Origin: an uncultured Verrucomicrobia subdivision 3 bacterium
GTDB taxonomy: Bacteria > Verrucomicrobiota > Verrucomicrobiia > Limisphaerales > UBA8199
DNA length: 64,000 nt
Assembly: GCA_903913865.1 (NCBI GenBank)
Contig: CAIWMU010000141.1
Coordinates: forward strand, 1 to 64,000
Reading direction: 5' to 3'
Shown: in pieces, positions 17,921 to 25,850 of the stretch
How positions within the stretch are numbered: position 1 is the stretch's first letter
Layout of the letters: each line of letters opens with the position of its first letter
Notes under the pieces: model-generated
What the model saw: only the letters and a program-made list of their open reading frames with translations
Databases searched by the model: none
Told to the model about the DNA's origin: nothing
Made by a program: the position numbers and the translations under genes

Positions 17921-19530
17921 CCACATCCAACCAACAACAACTGGGCAGCACCCTCTGGGATATCGCCGACAAACTCCGTGGGTCGATGAACGCGGACGAT
18001 TTCCGCGACTACATGCTCTCCTTCCTCTTCCTGCGCTACCTCTCCGATAACTACGAGACGGCCACCAGGAAGGAACTGGGCAAAGATTACCCCGCCATTC
18101 CTGCGGGCGACTCCCGCGTGCCCTTGGCTCTCTGGTATGCCAAAAACCAGGCCGACATTCCGGAATTCGAAAAGCAGATGCGCCGCAAGGTGCACTACGT
18201 CATCCAGCCCCAGCACCTCTGGAGCAGCATCGCCAGTCTGGCCCGGACCCAAAGCGGCGACCTCCTCAGCACCCTCCAGGACGGCTTCAAATACATCGAA
18301 ACCGAATCCTTCGAAAGCACCTTCCAGGGGCTCTTCTCCGAGATCAACCTCGGCTCGGACAAGCTCGGAAGAACTTACACCGACCGCAACACCAAGCTCT
18401 GCGGCATCATCCAGAAGATCGCCGAGGGTTTGGCCGAGTTTTCCACCGACATTGACGCCCTGGGCGACGCCTATGAATACCTGATCGGCCAGTTCGCCGC
18501 CGGGTCTGGCAAGAAGGCGGGGGAGTTCTACACCCCGCAACAGATTTCCGACATCCTCTCCGCCATCGTCACCCTCGACAGCCAGGAACCCAAAACCGGC
18601 CCCCGGAAGCGCCTCGATAGCGTTCTGGACTTCGCCTGCGGCTCCGGCTCCCTCCTCCTGAACATCCGCAAGCGGATCAACAAGGCAGGTGGAACCATCG
18701 GCAAAATTTTCGGCCAGGAAAACAACATCACCACCTACAACCTCGCCCGCATGAACATGCTCCTGCACGGGGTGAAGGATTCCGAGTTCGAGATTTACCA
18801 CGGCGACACCCTGCTCAACGAATGGGACATCCTTCGCGAGTTGAACCCCGCGAAGAAACCCACCTTCGACGCCGTCGTCGCAAATCCCCCCTTCAGCCTC
18901 CGCTGGGAGCCCACCGACGCCCTGGCCGACGACGTGCGCTTCAAAAGCCACGGCCTCGCCCCCAAATCCGCCGCCGATTTCGCCTTCCTGCTGCACGGCT
19001 TCCACTTCCTCAAGGAACAAGGCGTCATGGCCATCATTCTGCCCCACGGCGTTCTCTTTCGAGGCGGCGCCGAGGAACGCATCCGCACCAAGTTGCTCAA
19101 AGATGGTCACATTGACACCGTGATCGGCCTGCCCGCGAACCTCTTCTACTCCACCGGCATCCCCGTCTGCATTCTCGTGCTCAAGAAGTGCAAGAAGCCC
19201 GACGACGTCCTCTTCATCAACGCCGCCGAGCACTTCGAGAAGGGCAAACGCCAGAACCGCCTTCTCGACGCGCACATCGCCAAAATCGTCGAGACCTACC
19301 AGTTCCGGAAAGAGGAGGAACGATACTCCAGGCGCGTCTCCATGGACGAAATCGCCAGGAACGACTTCAACCTCAACATCTCCCGCTACATCAGCACCGC
19401 TCAGGATGAGGCAGAGATCGACCTGTCGGCGACTCACGGCCAGTTGGGGCAAATAGAGAGCGCGATCCAGAAGGCAAAGACCAAACACAACGAATTCCTG
19501 AAAGAACTCGGCCTGCCCCCATTGCCCTGA
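17917..19530 (+). CDS. hsdM: Type I restriction-modification DNA methyltransferase (HsdM)
   Basis: A protein of 537 residues. The N-terminal HsdM helical domain (about 10-150) precedes an adenine N6-methyltransferase core with S-adenosylmethionine motif DFACGSGSLLL (238-248) and catalytic motif IV NPPF (323-326, in VVANPPFSLRW). HsdM with HsdS methylates the target on both strands and protects host DNA. It is the last gene of the operon, which is unusual since hsdM often leads; here hsdS, the TrlF-like and the AlbA_2 genes separate it from hsdR. Its final codons and the following bases are part of a repeat also found upstream of hsdR (copy B). Confidence 0.95.
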   Translation: MTTSNQQQLGSTLWDIADKLRGSMNADDFRDYMLSFLFLRYLSDNYETATRKELGKDYPAIPAGDSRVPLALWYAKNQADIPEFEKQMRRKVHYVIQPQHLWSSIASLARTQSGDLLSTLQDGFKYIETESFESTFQGLFSEINLGSDKLGRTYTDRNTKLCGIIQKIAEGLAEFSTDIDALGDAYEYLIGQFAAGSGKKAGEFYTPQQISDILSAIVTLDSQEPKTGPRKRLDSVLDFACGSGSLLLNIRKRINKAGGTIGKIFGQENNITTYNLARMNMLLHGVKDSEFEIYHGDTLLNEWDILRELNPAKKPTFDAVVANPPFSLRWEPTDALADDVRFKSHGLAPKSAADFAFLLHGFHFLKEQGVMAIILPHGVLFRGGAEERIRTKLLKDGHIDTVIGLPANLFYSTGIPVCILVLKKCKKPDDVLFINAAEHFEKGKRQNRLLDAHIAKIVETYQFRKEEERYSRRVSMDEIARNDFNLNISRYISTAQDEAEIDLSATHGQLGQIESAIQKAKTKHNEFLKELGLPPLP

Positions 19531-19631
19531 CCGGAGCCCAATCCCAATATCCCACGCGACGACACGAATCTCCTCGAACTTGTGACGGATCCACCTTTCT
19601 TCCCCCTTCGTGGCTTCGTGGCTTCGTGTGA
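19506..19631 (+). repeat. Dispersed repeat, copy C (right bracket of the restriction island)
   Basis: Begins inside hsdM at CTCGGCCTGCCCCCATTGCC, runs through the hsdM stop, and ends with the doubled TTCGTGGC unit and TTCGTGTGAG. It is nearly identical to copy B over about 60 bases (ACCGGAGCCCAATCCCAATA then TCCCACGCGACGACAC) and again over the TTCGTGGC part. The rest of the gap to the ThrH gene holds only a weak hairpin around 19650-19676. Confidence 0.8.
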
Positions 19632-19707
19632 GCGAACTCCGCAGCAAAGACCCGGGAACCCTTATTATGGGTTGCCCAAAGTCAATCGATTTGTCAAAGT
19701 GGTCGCA

Positions 19708-20310
19708 GTGAAACAATCAATTGTAACGCTCGACATGGAAGGGGTTTTGACCCCGGAAATCTGGATTGCAGTGGCGGAGAAAACCGGCATTCCCGAACTC
19801 CGGCGCACGACCCGCGATGAACCGGATTACGACAAGCTGATGACGGGCCGACTCAAGATCCTTGACCAGCATGGCCTCAAGCTGAGCGATATCCAGGCAG
19901 TGATCGGATCCCTCAGCCCGCTCGAGGGGGCCCGCGAGTTTCTTGATGAACTCCGCTCCATGACACAACTGCTGATTCTCTCGGACACTTTCGAGCAGTT
20001 TGCGGTTCCATTCCTGCGCCAGCTCGCGTGGCCCACCCTGCTCTGCCACCGTTTGATCGTCGAAAACGACCGCATCACCGGCTATCAACTGCGGATTTCC
20101 GACCAGAAGAAAAAAACCGTCGCCGCCCTGAAATCGCTAAACTACAACGTGATCGCCGCCGGGGACTCCTTTAACGACACCACCATGCTCTGCGAGGCGC
20201 AGACAGGCATCCTCTTCTGCGCACCGCAAAACGTCCGGGAGCAATTCCCACAGCTTCCCGCAGTGGATGAATACGCCGACCTGATGCGGCTGATCCGGAA
20301 CGCGATGTAG
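19708..20310 (+). CDS. thrH: ThrH-like phosphoserine phosphatase / homoserine phosphotransferase (HAD family)
   Basis: A GTG start at 19708 (VKQSIVTLDMEGVLTPEIWI) gives 200 residues, close to the about 205 of Pseudomonas ThrH. The open frame runs further upstream into repeat copy C, but the match to ThrH begins here. HAD motifs are present: nucleophile Asp9 and Glu11 in LDMEGVLTPE, motif II Ser in LILSDTFEQF, Lys in the SDQKKKTV segment, and GDSFNDTTML as motif IV. ThrH removes phosphate from phosphoserine and can transfer it to homoserine, linking serine and threonine synthesis. It is cytoplasmic. It stands alone between the restriction island and a convergent secreted-protein gene. Confidence 0.88.
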   Translation: MKQSIVTLDMEGVLTPEIWIAVAEKTGIPELRRTTRDEPDYDKLMTGRLKILDQHGLKLSDIQAVIGSLSPLEGAREFLDELRSMTQLLILSDTFEQFAVPFLRQLAWPTLLCHRLIVENDRITGYQLRISDQKKKTVAALKSLNYNVIAAGDSFNDTTMLCEAQTGILFCAPQNVREQFPQLPAVDEYADLMRLIRNAM

Positions 20311-20372
20311 TGGGCGGTTTGATCGGCCGCCGCCGGATGCCCCGGACTTGAAACCCGGCCCCTGCAAGCGAA

Positions 20373-20400
20373 AGGGCCGGGAAGTTGCCCTCCCGGCCCT
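20373..20400. terminator. Hairpin between the convergent thrH and LamG genes
   Basis: Perfect 10-bp arms AGGGCCGGGA (20373-20382) and TCCCGGCCCT (20391-20400) enclose an 8-base loop. No long T run follows on the plus side; on the minus side the hairpin is followed by TTTCG. It is probably a shared terminator for the two converging genes. Confidence 0.65.
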
Positions 20401-20425
20401 GTGTTCGAATTGATCGATCAGGTGC

Positions 20426-23104
20426 TCAATACTTCACCCGGTAGAACTTCCTGGAAACTCCGCCGGGGATCGGGTACGGGGAAGGGGCACCGGCGATGTC
20501 GGAGTAGGTGCCATTCACGGCATCCGCCTGCTGCAACGTTCCACCCGCCCAATTGACCAGGTAGGTGCTGCCGGACTTGGTCACGGTCAAACGGGGTCCT
20601 GTCAACCCGACCGAGTAGTGACCCTGCACCGAAGCCGCACTCAAAGCCTTGTTGTAGATCGCAGCCTCGTCGATCTGTCCAACAAAGTTGTTTGCCCAAC
20701 CGTTGCCCGCCGCACCCAACGCCCAGCCCGCGCCGGGAATGGAAACCGCCCCGGTGGCACTCGTGGTGCTGGCCACCTGGGTGCCGTTTCTATACAGGCG
20801 CCAGGCGGTGCCATCATAGGTGCCGAGCAGGTGGATCCAGGCAGATCCACCCATGTCACCCGCAGGAACCGGGAACGATGCGCCCACAAAGGATCCGCCC
20901 GGGTTTGACTGCCCCACACCCACGACATAGTTGGTGGTTGCCCCGGTGCCATCGATAGAGAGAGCCACATCAGAGCTTGCCGTCACACCGTTCGAGGAAA
21001 CGATTCCGGAGTCATATTGGCTCAGAGTCAACGGGCCATGGGAGATGATCCGTTCCACGTTGCCACCGTTCACGCCCGGCTTGATCCAGGCCTCAAGGGT
21101 TATGTTGCCCACGATATCCATCGCGGTGGAACTGTTGATCTTCACCCAGCTCTTGCTCCCATCCAGGCTGACAGCGCTGTTCGGAGCCTCAAACCCGGGT
21201 GTGGAGGGACCCGCTGATGCGGTGGTCAAAACCCGTGAACCATCAGCCCCATCACCCAGGGATCCACTGTTCGCAACCGGGTTGAAGGAAGGATCTCCCA
21301 TCCGCAGGTATGTGGCCGGCTGGGAGCCCTGAACCCCGAACAGAAACTGGGAGGCGGCATACTCATAACCCGCATTCAGAACAAGGGTCGCATAGTTGGT
21401 GGCCGGACTACGGTTGGTACCTGCCATGTAGTGCGCAAGAATCTGGTCGGCAGTGAGAACCATGTTCGTGTAAATCACGAACTCATCCACATCTCCTTCG
21501 AACGGATTGCTCCCCAGCCCGGATGCCTTGTTGTAGGCGCCAATCGCGAGATCGGCTCCCGTAAGCGCATCATCCGGGGGTTGCGGCGGGTTGCTGTTCG
21601 CCGTGTAAAAGGCAAACTCGTTGGTGGCGGCGGGCTGGCCATCCACATAGATCGTCGCGGTGCTTTGGCCGTCCCATGTGCAGGCAACATGCTGCCACTT
21701 CCCAACCGTATAGGGAACCTGACTGACCACATCGCTCGATGCGCTGCCTGCCCCCTGATACATCCGGAAGTCCCAACCAACCCCCTCATATCCGCTCACC
21801 CCGGCATAGGTGTCATTGGGCGCGCGCTGGAAAACAACCCACCCCGTCCGATTTTGCGCTCCGGACGAAAGCCGGTTGTTGATCACGCAGGCTCCGGGAC
21901 TTTGGCGGTCGGAGGTGGGGCGCACCCAGAATTCAACCGCGAACGGCATGAACGATTCCGGGTTGTTCTCGCCCAGCCACGGCATCGTGGTGACGGAATT
22001 TCCATTGCGCCAATGGTAGCTCTGAGCTCCATCCATGCTCCCGGCAAGGGCGCTGGCCACAGGATGAACCACTTCGGCAGAGTTTGTGGCCACACCCGCA
22101 TTTTGGAGAGAACCCACGTTCACCACAGTGTCGTCCGTTGGGGTGGCGTCATCAAACCTCCAATAACCCACCGGGCCGTCTGTTTTAATCAATGAGTCGT
22201 AGCTTACGCTCCTGTTCGCATTTGTGGCATTCTGGTAGTGTGCCAGAATCTGCGCAGGGGTCAGCGCCTTGGAATAGAAGGCAACCTCGTCCTCACCTCC
22301 GCGGAACGGATTGGAGCCTGTCTCGGTGTTGTTATAGGATCCAACGCAGAGGCCTGCGGAACCGTTCGGCGCCTCAGACGCAGGATGATCTCCCGTATTG
22401 GCGACGTAACCAACGCCAGCCGTATATTGATTTGTGCCAGCGGGCTGTCCATCCACGTAGATGACGGCCGTTTGCGTCGATGCTTCCCAGACCGTGACCA
22501 CATGCTGCCACGCACCGAGCCGGTATGGCTTCTGGCTGGTCACGTTGATGCCGGTCGAGGAACCGGAACCGCGGTAGGTGCGGAAATTCCAACCCACATC
22601 ACTCTGGTGCCCCGGCACTGAATAGGAGCTATCCGGATTGCGTTGGAAGTAGGCCCACCCCTGCCGGTTCACGCCGGAATAGGAGTAGCGGTTCATGATC
22701 GGTGCCGGTCCGACGAAACTGCCATCGACCTTGTCCGAGGTCGGATAGAACCAGGCCTCAATGGTGAAGGAGGTTGTGGCAGCCGGATTCAGATCCGCCG
22801 TCCAGGGTATGATCGTCCGTGCACTGGAGTCAAAGTAGGCCGCAGGATTTGCGCTGCCAACAATCGCCCCGGGGATTCGCCGGACGTTGATATTGGTGGC
22901 GTTGGCGGAGGAACCCGCGCTGCCGATGTTCGCATTGATGTTCGTCCGAAGCGACGAATCACCAAATTGGTAATAAGCCAGGGGGCCATCGCTTTTGATG
23001 GCAGAGGAATAGCCTGCCGCCAAAGCGGTGGCCGCTGAAATTCCGAATACGAGCCCGGTCAGGCTCGCGGCTTTTGTTTCACGTTTGGAACGAGGGGTTT
23101 TCAT
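20426..23104 (-). CDS. Large secreted protein with three LamG (concanavalin-like) domains
   Basis: A protein of 892 residues with a signal peptide (about 1-30, ending ATALAAG). Three LamG/concanavalin-like jelly rolls are visible by repeated signatures: openings SDGPLAYYQFGD, TDGPVGYWRFDD and GSQPATYLRMGD, and closings EVAFYSKALTPAQILAHY, EFVIYTNMVLTADQILAHY and EAAIYNKALSAASVQGHY. They lie at about 35-265, 305-560 and 620-835. The last 50 residues (GTLQQADAVNGTYSDIAGA through SRKFYRVKY) form a small beta module common at the ends of secreted verrucomicrobial proteins. LamG domains bind carbohydrate or protein ligands, so a role in adhesion or the cell surface is likely; no enzyme motif is present. 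Confidence 0.85.
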   Translation of the reverse strand: MKTPRSKRETKAASLTGLVFGISAATALAAGYSSAIKSDGPLAYYQFGDSSLRTNINANIGSAGSSANATNINVRRIPGAIVGSANPAAYFDSSARTIIPWTADLNPAATTSFTIEAWFYPTSDKVDGSFVGPAPIMNRYSYSGVNRQGWAYFQRNPDSSYSVPGHQSDVGWNFRTYRGSGSSTGINVTSQKPYRLGAWQHVVTVWEASTQTAVIYVDGQPAGTNQYTAGVGYVANTGDHPASEAPNGSAGLCVGSYNNTETGSNPFRGGEDEVAFYSKALTPAQILAHYQNATNANRSVSYDSLIKTDGPVGYWRFDDATPTDDTVVNVGSLQNAGVATNSAEVVHPVASALAGSMDGAQSYHWRNGNSVTTMPWLGENNPESFMPFAVEFWVRPTSDRQSPGACVINNRLSSGAQNRTGWVVFQRAPNDTYAGVSGYEGVGWDFRMYQGAGSASSDVVSQVPYTVGKWQHVACTWDGQSTATIYVDGQPAATNEFAFYTANSNPPQPPDDALTGADLAIGAYNKASGLGSNPFEGDVDEFVIYTNMVLTADQILAHYMAGTNRSPATNYATLVLNAGYEYAASQFLFGVQGSQPATYLRMGDPSFNPVANSGSLGDGADGSRVLTTASAGPSTPGFEAPNSAVSLDGSKSWVKINSSTAMDIVGNITLEAWIKPGVNGGNVERIISHGPLTLSQYDSGIVSSNGVTASSDVALSIDGTGATTNYVVGVGQSNPGGSFVGASFPVPAGDMGGSAWIHLLGTYDGTAWRLYRNGTQVASTTSATGAVSIPGAGWALGAAGNGWANNFVGQIDEAAIYNKALSAASVQGHYSVGLTGPRLTVTKSGSTYLVNWAGGTLQQADAVNGTYSDIAGAPSPYPIPGGVSRKFYRVKY

Positions 23105-23398
23105 GAGGGTTTGAGTTCATCGGTGTGGCGGAAAGGATCCCGCCACACTCGCGTTTGTTGTTTGTTTGACTAACAGCCTTCTCCATCCGAAATGATCGCA
23201 GTCGGCATCATTCTTCCAAGAACGAGCCTCAGGATCATCCCCATTCGGGGGATTGAATCGGTGAATGATACAACACTGTCCCGAAAAAACCTGACTGTCA
23301 ACCGACATCCGTCCGTTCCCGGGAGGTTCGTTCCGGACCGAAATCGGCGGCACCTCGGGCTTTCCATCAGGGACCCAATGTGGGACAATCGCTGAACG
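23105..23398. other. Divergent promoter region between LamG and endonuclease-like genes
   Basis: The 294-base gap between two outward-facing genes must hold both promoters. No convincing -35/-10 pair, operator palindrome or small RNA could be recognised, and the open frames across it have no protein-like features. Confidence 0.4.
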
Positions 23399-24319
23399 AT
23401 GCGCCAAAACAAACTCTCAGCAATCCTCCTTGGGGCATGCCTCCTTCTGGCACCCCGCATGTGCCAATCCGCCTCCTTTCGCGTGGCAACCTACAACCTT
23501 GAGTCCTACCTCGATCAGGCAACAGAGACACGTCGTCCCAAAACATCCGAATCCCGCGCAAAAAACCAGGAGAGCATTCTGGCCCTGAAGCCGGATGTGC
23601 TGGCCCTTCAGGAAATGGGATCCCCTTCGGCTCTGGCGGAACTCCAAGCATCCCTCAAGGCTGCCGGGCTCGACCTTCCATTCTCGGCGCATGTCACGGG
23701 GTTCGACACCAACATCTTCGTTGCCGTTCTCAGCCGATTTCCCATCCTGCAGAACCACTCCCATACAAATGCAGATTTTCTGCTCAACGGCCGCAGGCAC
23801 CGGGTCAGCCGGGGATTCGCAGAACTCGATCTTCAGGTGTCCTCAAATCTGGTCGTCACCCTGTTCTCCGCCCACCTGAAGTCCAAGCGTGCAGTGGCGA
23901 TCGCGGATGAGGCTGAACTCCGTATTGAAGAGGCAAAGCTGTTGCGGGAAAAAATCGATGCCAGGCTCGCTACCGATCCAGCAGCGAACATTGTCGTCGT
24001 GGGGGACTTCAACGACACCAAGGACTCCCCATCCACCCGGGCGATCGTTGGCCGGGGGAAAACGAAACTCGTGGACACCCGCCCCGCCGAGCGGAACGGG
24101 GACAACCAGCCCAACCCCAACCCGGCCTGGGAACCTAAAAGCATCACGTGGACTCATTACTTCGGTAAGGAGGACTCTTACTCCAGGATTGATTACATTC
24201 TCGCCAGCCCCGCACTGGCACGGCGCTGGGTCACAAACGACACCTGCGTGCTCACCCTGCCCAATTGGGCGGTGGGATCGGATCACCGACCCATTCTCGC
24301 CACTTTTCAGGCTGATTGA
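23399..24319 (+). CDS. Secreted endonuclease/exonuclease/phosphatase-family protein
   Basis: A protein of 306 residues with a signal peptide (about 1-25, ending CQSASF). The fold's catalytic signatures are present: FRVATYNLESYL at the start of the mature part, the metal-binding Glu in LALQEMG, DFN in VVVGDFNDTKDSPSTRAI, and the terminal GSDHRPI. The family hydrolyses phosphodiester bonds in DNA, RNA or phospholipid/inositol phosphates with Mg2+. Export suggests a nuclease used to scavenge phosphate or nucleotides, or a phosphodiesterase acting on lipids; the sequence does not decide. It is followed by a clear terminator. Confidence 0.88.
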   Translation: MRQNKLSAILLGACLLLAPRMCQSASFRVATYNLESYLDQATETRRPKTSESRAKNQESILALKPDVLALQEMGSPSALAELQASLKAAGLDLPFSAHVTGFDTNIFVAVLSRFPILQNHSHTNADFLLNGRRHRVSRGFAELDLQVSSNLVVTLFSAHLKSKRAVAIADEAELRIEEAKLLREKIDARLATDPAANIVVVGDFNDTKDSPSTRAIVGRGKTKLVDTRPAERNGDNQPNPNPAWEPKSITWTHYFGKEDSYSRIDYILASPALARRWVTNDTCVLTLPNWAVGSDHRPILATFQAD

Positions 24320-24357
24320 CCGGGGCGACAGTCGTTCATCGACTCCCTGATGGTGAG

Positions 24358-24392
24358 CGGAACACCCCAATGGTGTTCCGGATGGTTTTTTT
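24358..24392 (+). terminator. Intrinsic terminator after the secreted endonuclease-like gene
   Basis: Perfect 9-bp arms CGGAACACC (24358-24366) and GGTGTTCCG (24372-24380) with a 5-base loop are followed by GATGG and seven T residues. Confidence 0.8.
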
Positions 24393-24472
24393 GGGGAAAT
24401 TTCTTTCGCTTTCGTGGAAATTGTCTTGAACAACACATGCTTCGGGATTCAACCTGATTGAATCAGCACACA

Positions 24473-25816
24473 ATGCGATTACCGACAAAAATGAAAAAAT
24501 CAATTCGCAGTTCATCGGGCGCAACCCCCTGCCCCGAAACCACCACCCCTTCAAAATTCACCCGTAGAAGTTTCCTGAGCACCGCAGCCAAGGCGAGTGC
24601 GGTGATCATGGCACCGATGATCGTTCCCGGCAGGGTGCTGGGTCGTGACGGCGGCGTTGCCCCGAGCAACCGGATCGTCATGGGCGGCATCGGGATCGGA
24701 AACCGGGGCGGCTATGTGCTGAGCTGCTTTCTCCCACTGCCGGATGTTCAGTTCGTTGCCATTTGCGACATCAAGGCCAAGAGACGGGAATCCGTCAAAA
24801 AGATGGCCGATGGCCAGTATAATAACAACGACTGCATGATGTATCGGGATCTGCATGAACTGCTCGCCCGCACTGACATCGATGCGGTGCTGATCGCCAC
24901 AGGCCCCAACTGGCACGCCACAGCTTCCACCCTGGCCGCAAAGGCCGGCAAGGATGTGTATTGCGAAAAGCCCTGCACCAAGAACATAGCCCAGAGCCTC
25001 GCGTTGCGGGATGTTTTCCGCCGCACCGGCAGGGTATTCCAGGCAGGCACACAGCGCCGCAGCCTTCCCAACTTCATGTATGCGATCGACCTGGCCCGCT
25101 TCGGAAAGCTGGGGCGCCTGACAACCCTGCACGCCCACCCGGGCGGCCTCGGAACCACCACGAGTGGATGGCTGCCGGAGCAGGAGGCGCCCAATGTCGA
25201 GGATGTTGATTGGGATCGCTACCTCGGACCGGCCGCCTGGAGGCCGTTCAACCAGAAGCTTCTGGATGGTTTCAACTTCGAAAAGGGAGGCGGTCTCACC
25301 GGCGGTGGATGTCTTGAATGGGGTTCCCATTGCGTTGACCTTTGCCAATGGGCCAACAACGCCGACGACACCGCACCCATCGAATACGAACCCAAAAACG
25401 GTCAGCTGCACGCCCTCTATCCCAACGGTGCCAAGCTCGTTCTCCGGAACGAAGGTTGGCTGCCGCTGGGCTCCTGCCCTGTCCGTTTCGAAGGTGAAAA
25501 TGGCTGGGTCGAGACCGGCGATGATGGCGAACTGGTGGCCAGTTCGGAAACCCTCCTCGCCGGAAAGGGCGCGAAAGTGTCCGGATATCCTGCCAACTTC
25601 CATGTCCGCAATTTCCTTGATTGCGTCAAGTCCCGCGCCCAAACCCGGGCCAACGCCGATGTCGCCTGCCAGGCTCACATCGCCTGTCACGCAGCCAACA
25701 TCTCCCTGCACCTCAACCGCAAAATGAAGTTTGACCCCATCAAAAACGAGTTCCTTGGGGATGAGGAGGCCAACCGCCTGCGATCCGAAGCTCTACGTGA
25801 ACCCTGGCGCATTTGA
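24473..25816 (+). CDS. Tat-exported Gfo/Idh/MocA-family oxidoreductase
   Basis: A protein of 447 residues from the ATG at 24473; a second ATG at 24491 (MKKSIRSS) is about as likely, and neither has a visible Shine-Dalgarno. A twin-arginine signal TRRSFLSTAAKASAVIMAPM identifies export of a folded, cofactor-loaded protein. The Rossmann domain begins at IVMGGIGIGNRGG, with the conserved CEKPCTKN (EKP) motif typical of the family and a C-terminal alpha/beta substrate domain (about 190-440). The family oxidises or reduces sugars and related polyols with NAD(P). Exported members are very common in Verrucomicrobiota and Planctomycetes, and some act as glycoside hydrolase-like enzymes. It shares a unit with the HEAT-repeat gene 34 bases downstream. 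Confidence 0.9.
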   Translation: MRLPTKMKKSIRSSSGATPCPETTTPSKFTRRSFLSTAAKASAVIMAPMIVPGRVLGRDGGVAPSNRIVMGGIGIGNRGGYVLSCFLPLPDVQFVAICDIKAKRRESVKKMADGQYNNNDCMMYRDLHELLARTDIDAVLIATGPNWHATASTLAAKAGKDVYCEKPCTKNIAQSLALRDVFRRTGRVFQAGTQRRSLPNFMYAIDLARFGKLGRLTTLHAHPGGLGTTTSGWLPEQEAPNVEDVDWDRYLGPAAWRPFNQKLLDGFNFEKGGGLTGGGCLEWGSHCVDLCQWANNADDTAPIEYEPKNGQLHALYPNGAKLVLRNEGWLPLGSCPVRFEGENGWVETGDDGELVASSETLLAGKGAKVSGYPANFHVRNFLDCVKSRAQTRANADVACQAHIACHAANISLHLNRKMKFDPIKNEFLGDEEANRLRSEALREPWRI

Positions 25817-25850
25817 TTTCAACCCCAATTACACAGACTTGCAAAAGCCT

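Noticed and set aside
17722-19716. Minus-strand open frame opposite hsdM
   Set aside because: A shadow of hsdM with biased composition; it also runs across the repeat copy C.
20311-20425. tRNA-like sequence near TTGAAACCCGGCCCCTGCAA
   Set aside because: No cloverleaf can be formed; the GC-rich part is the terminator hairpin.
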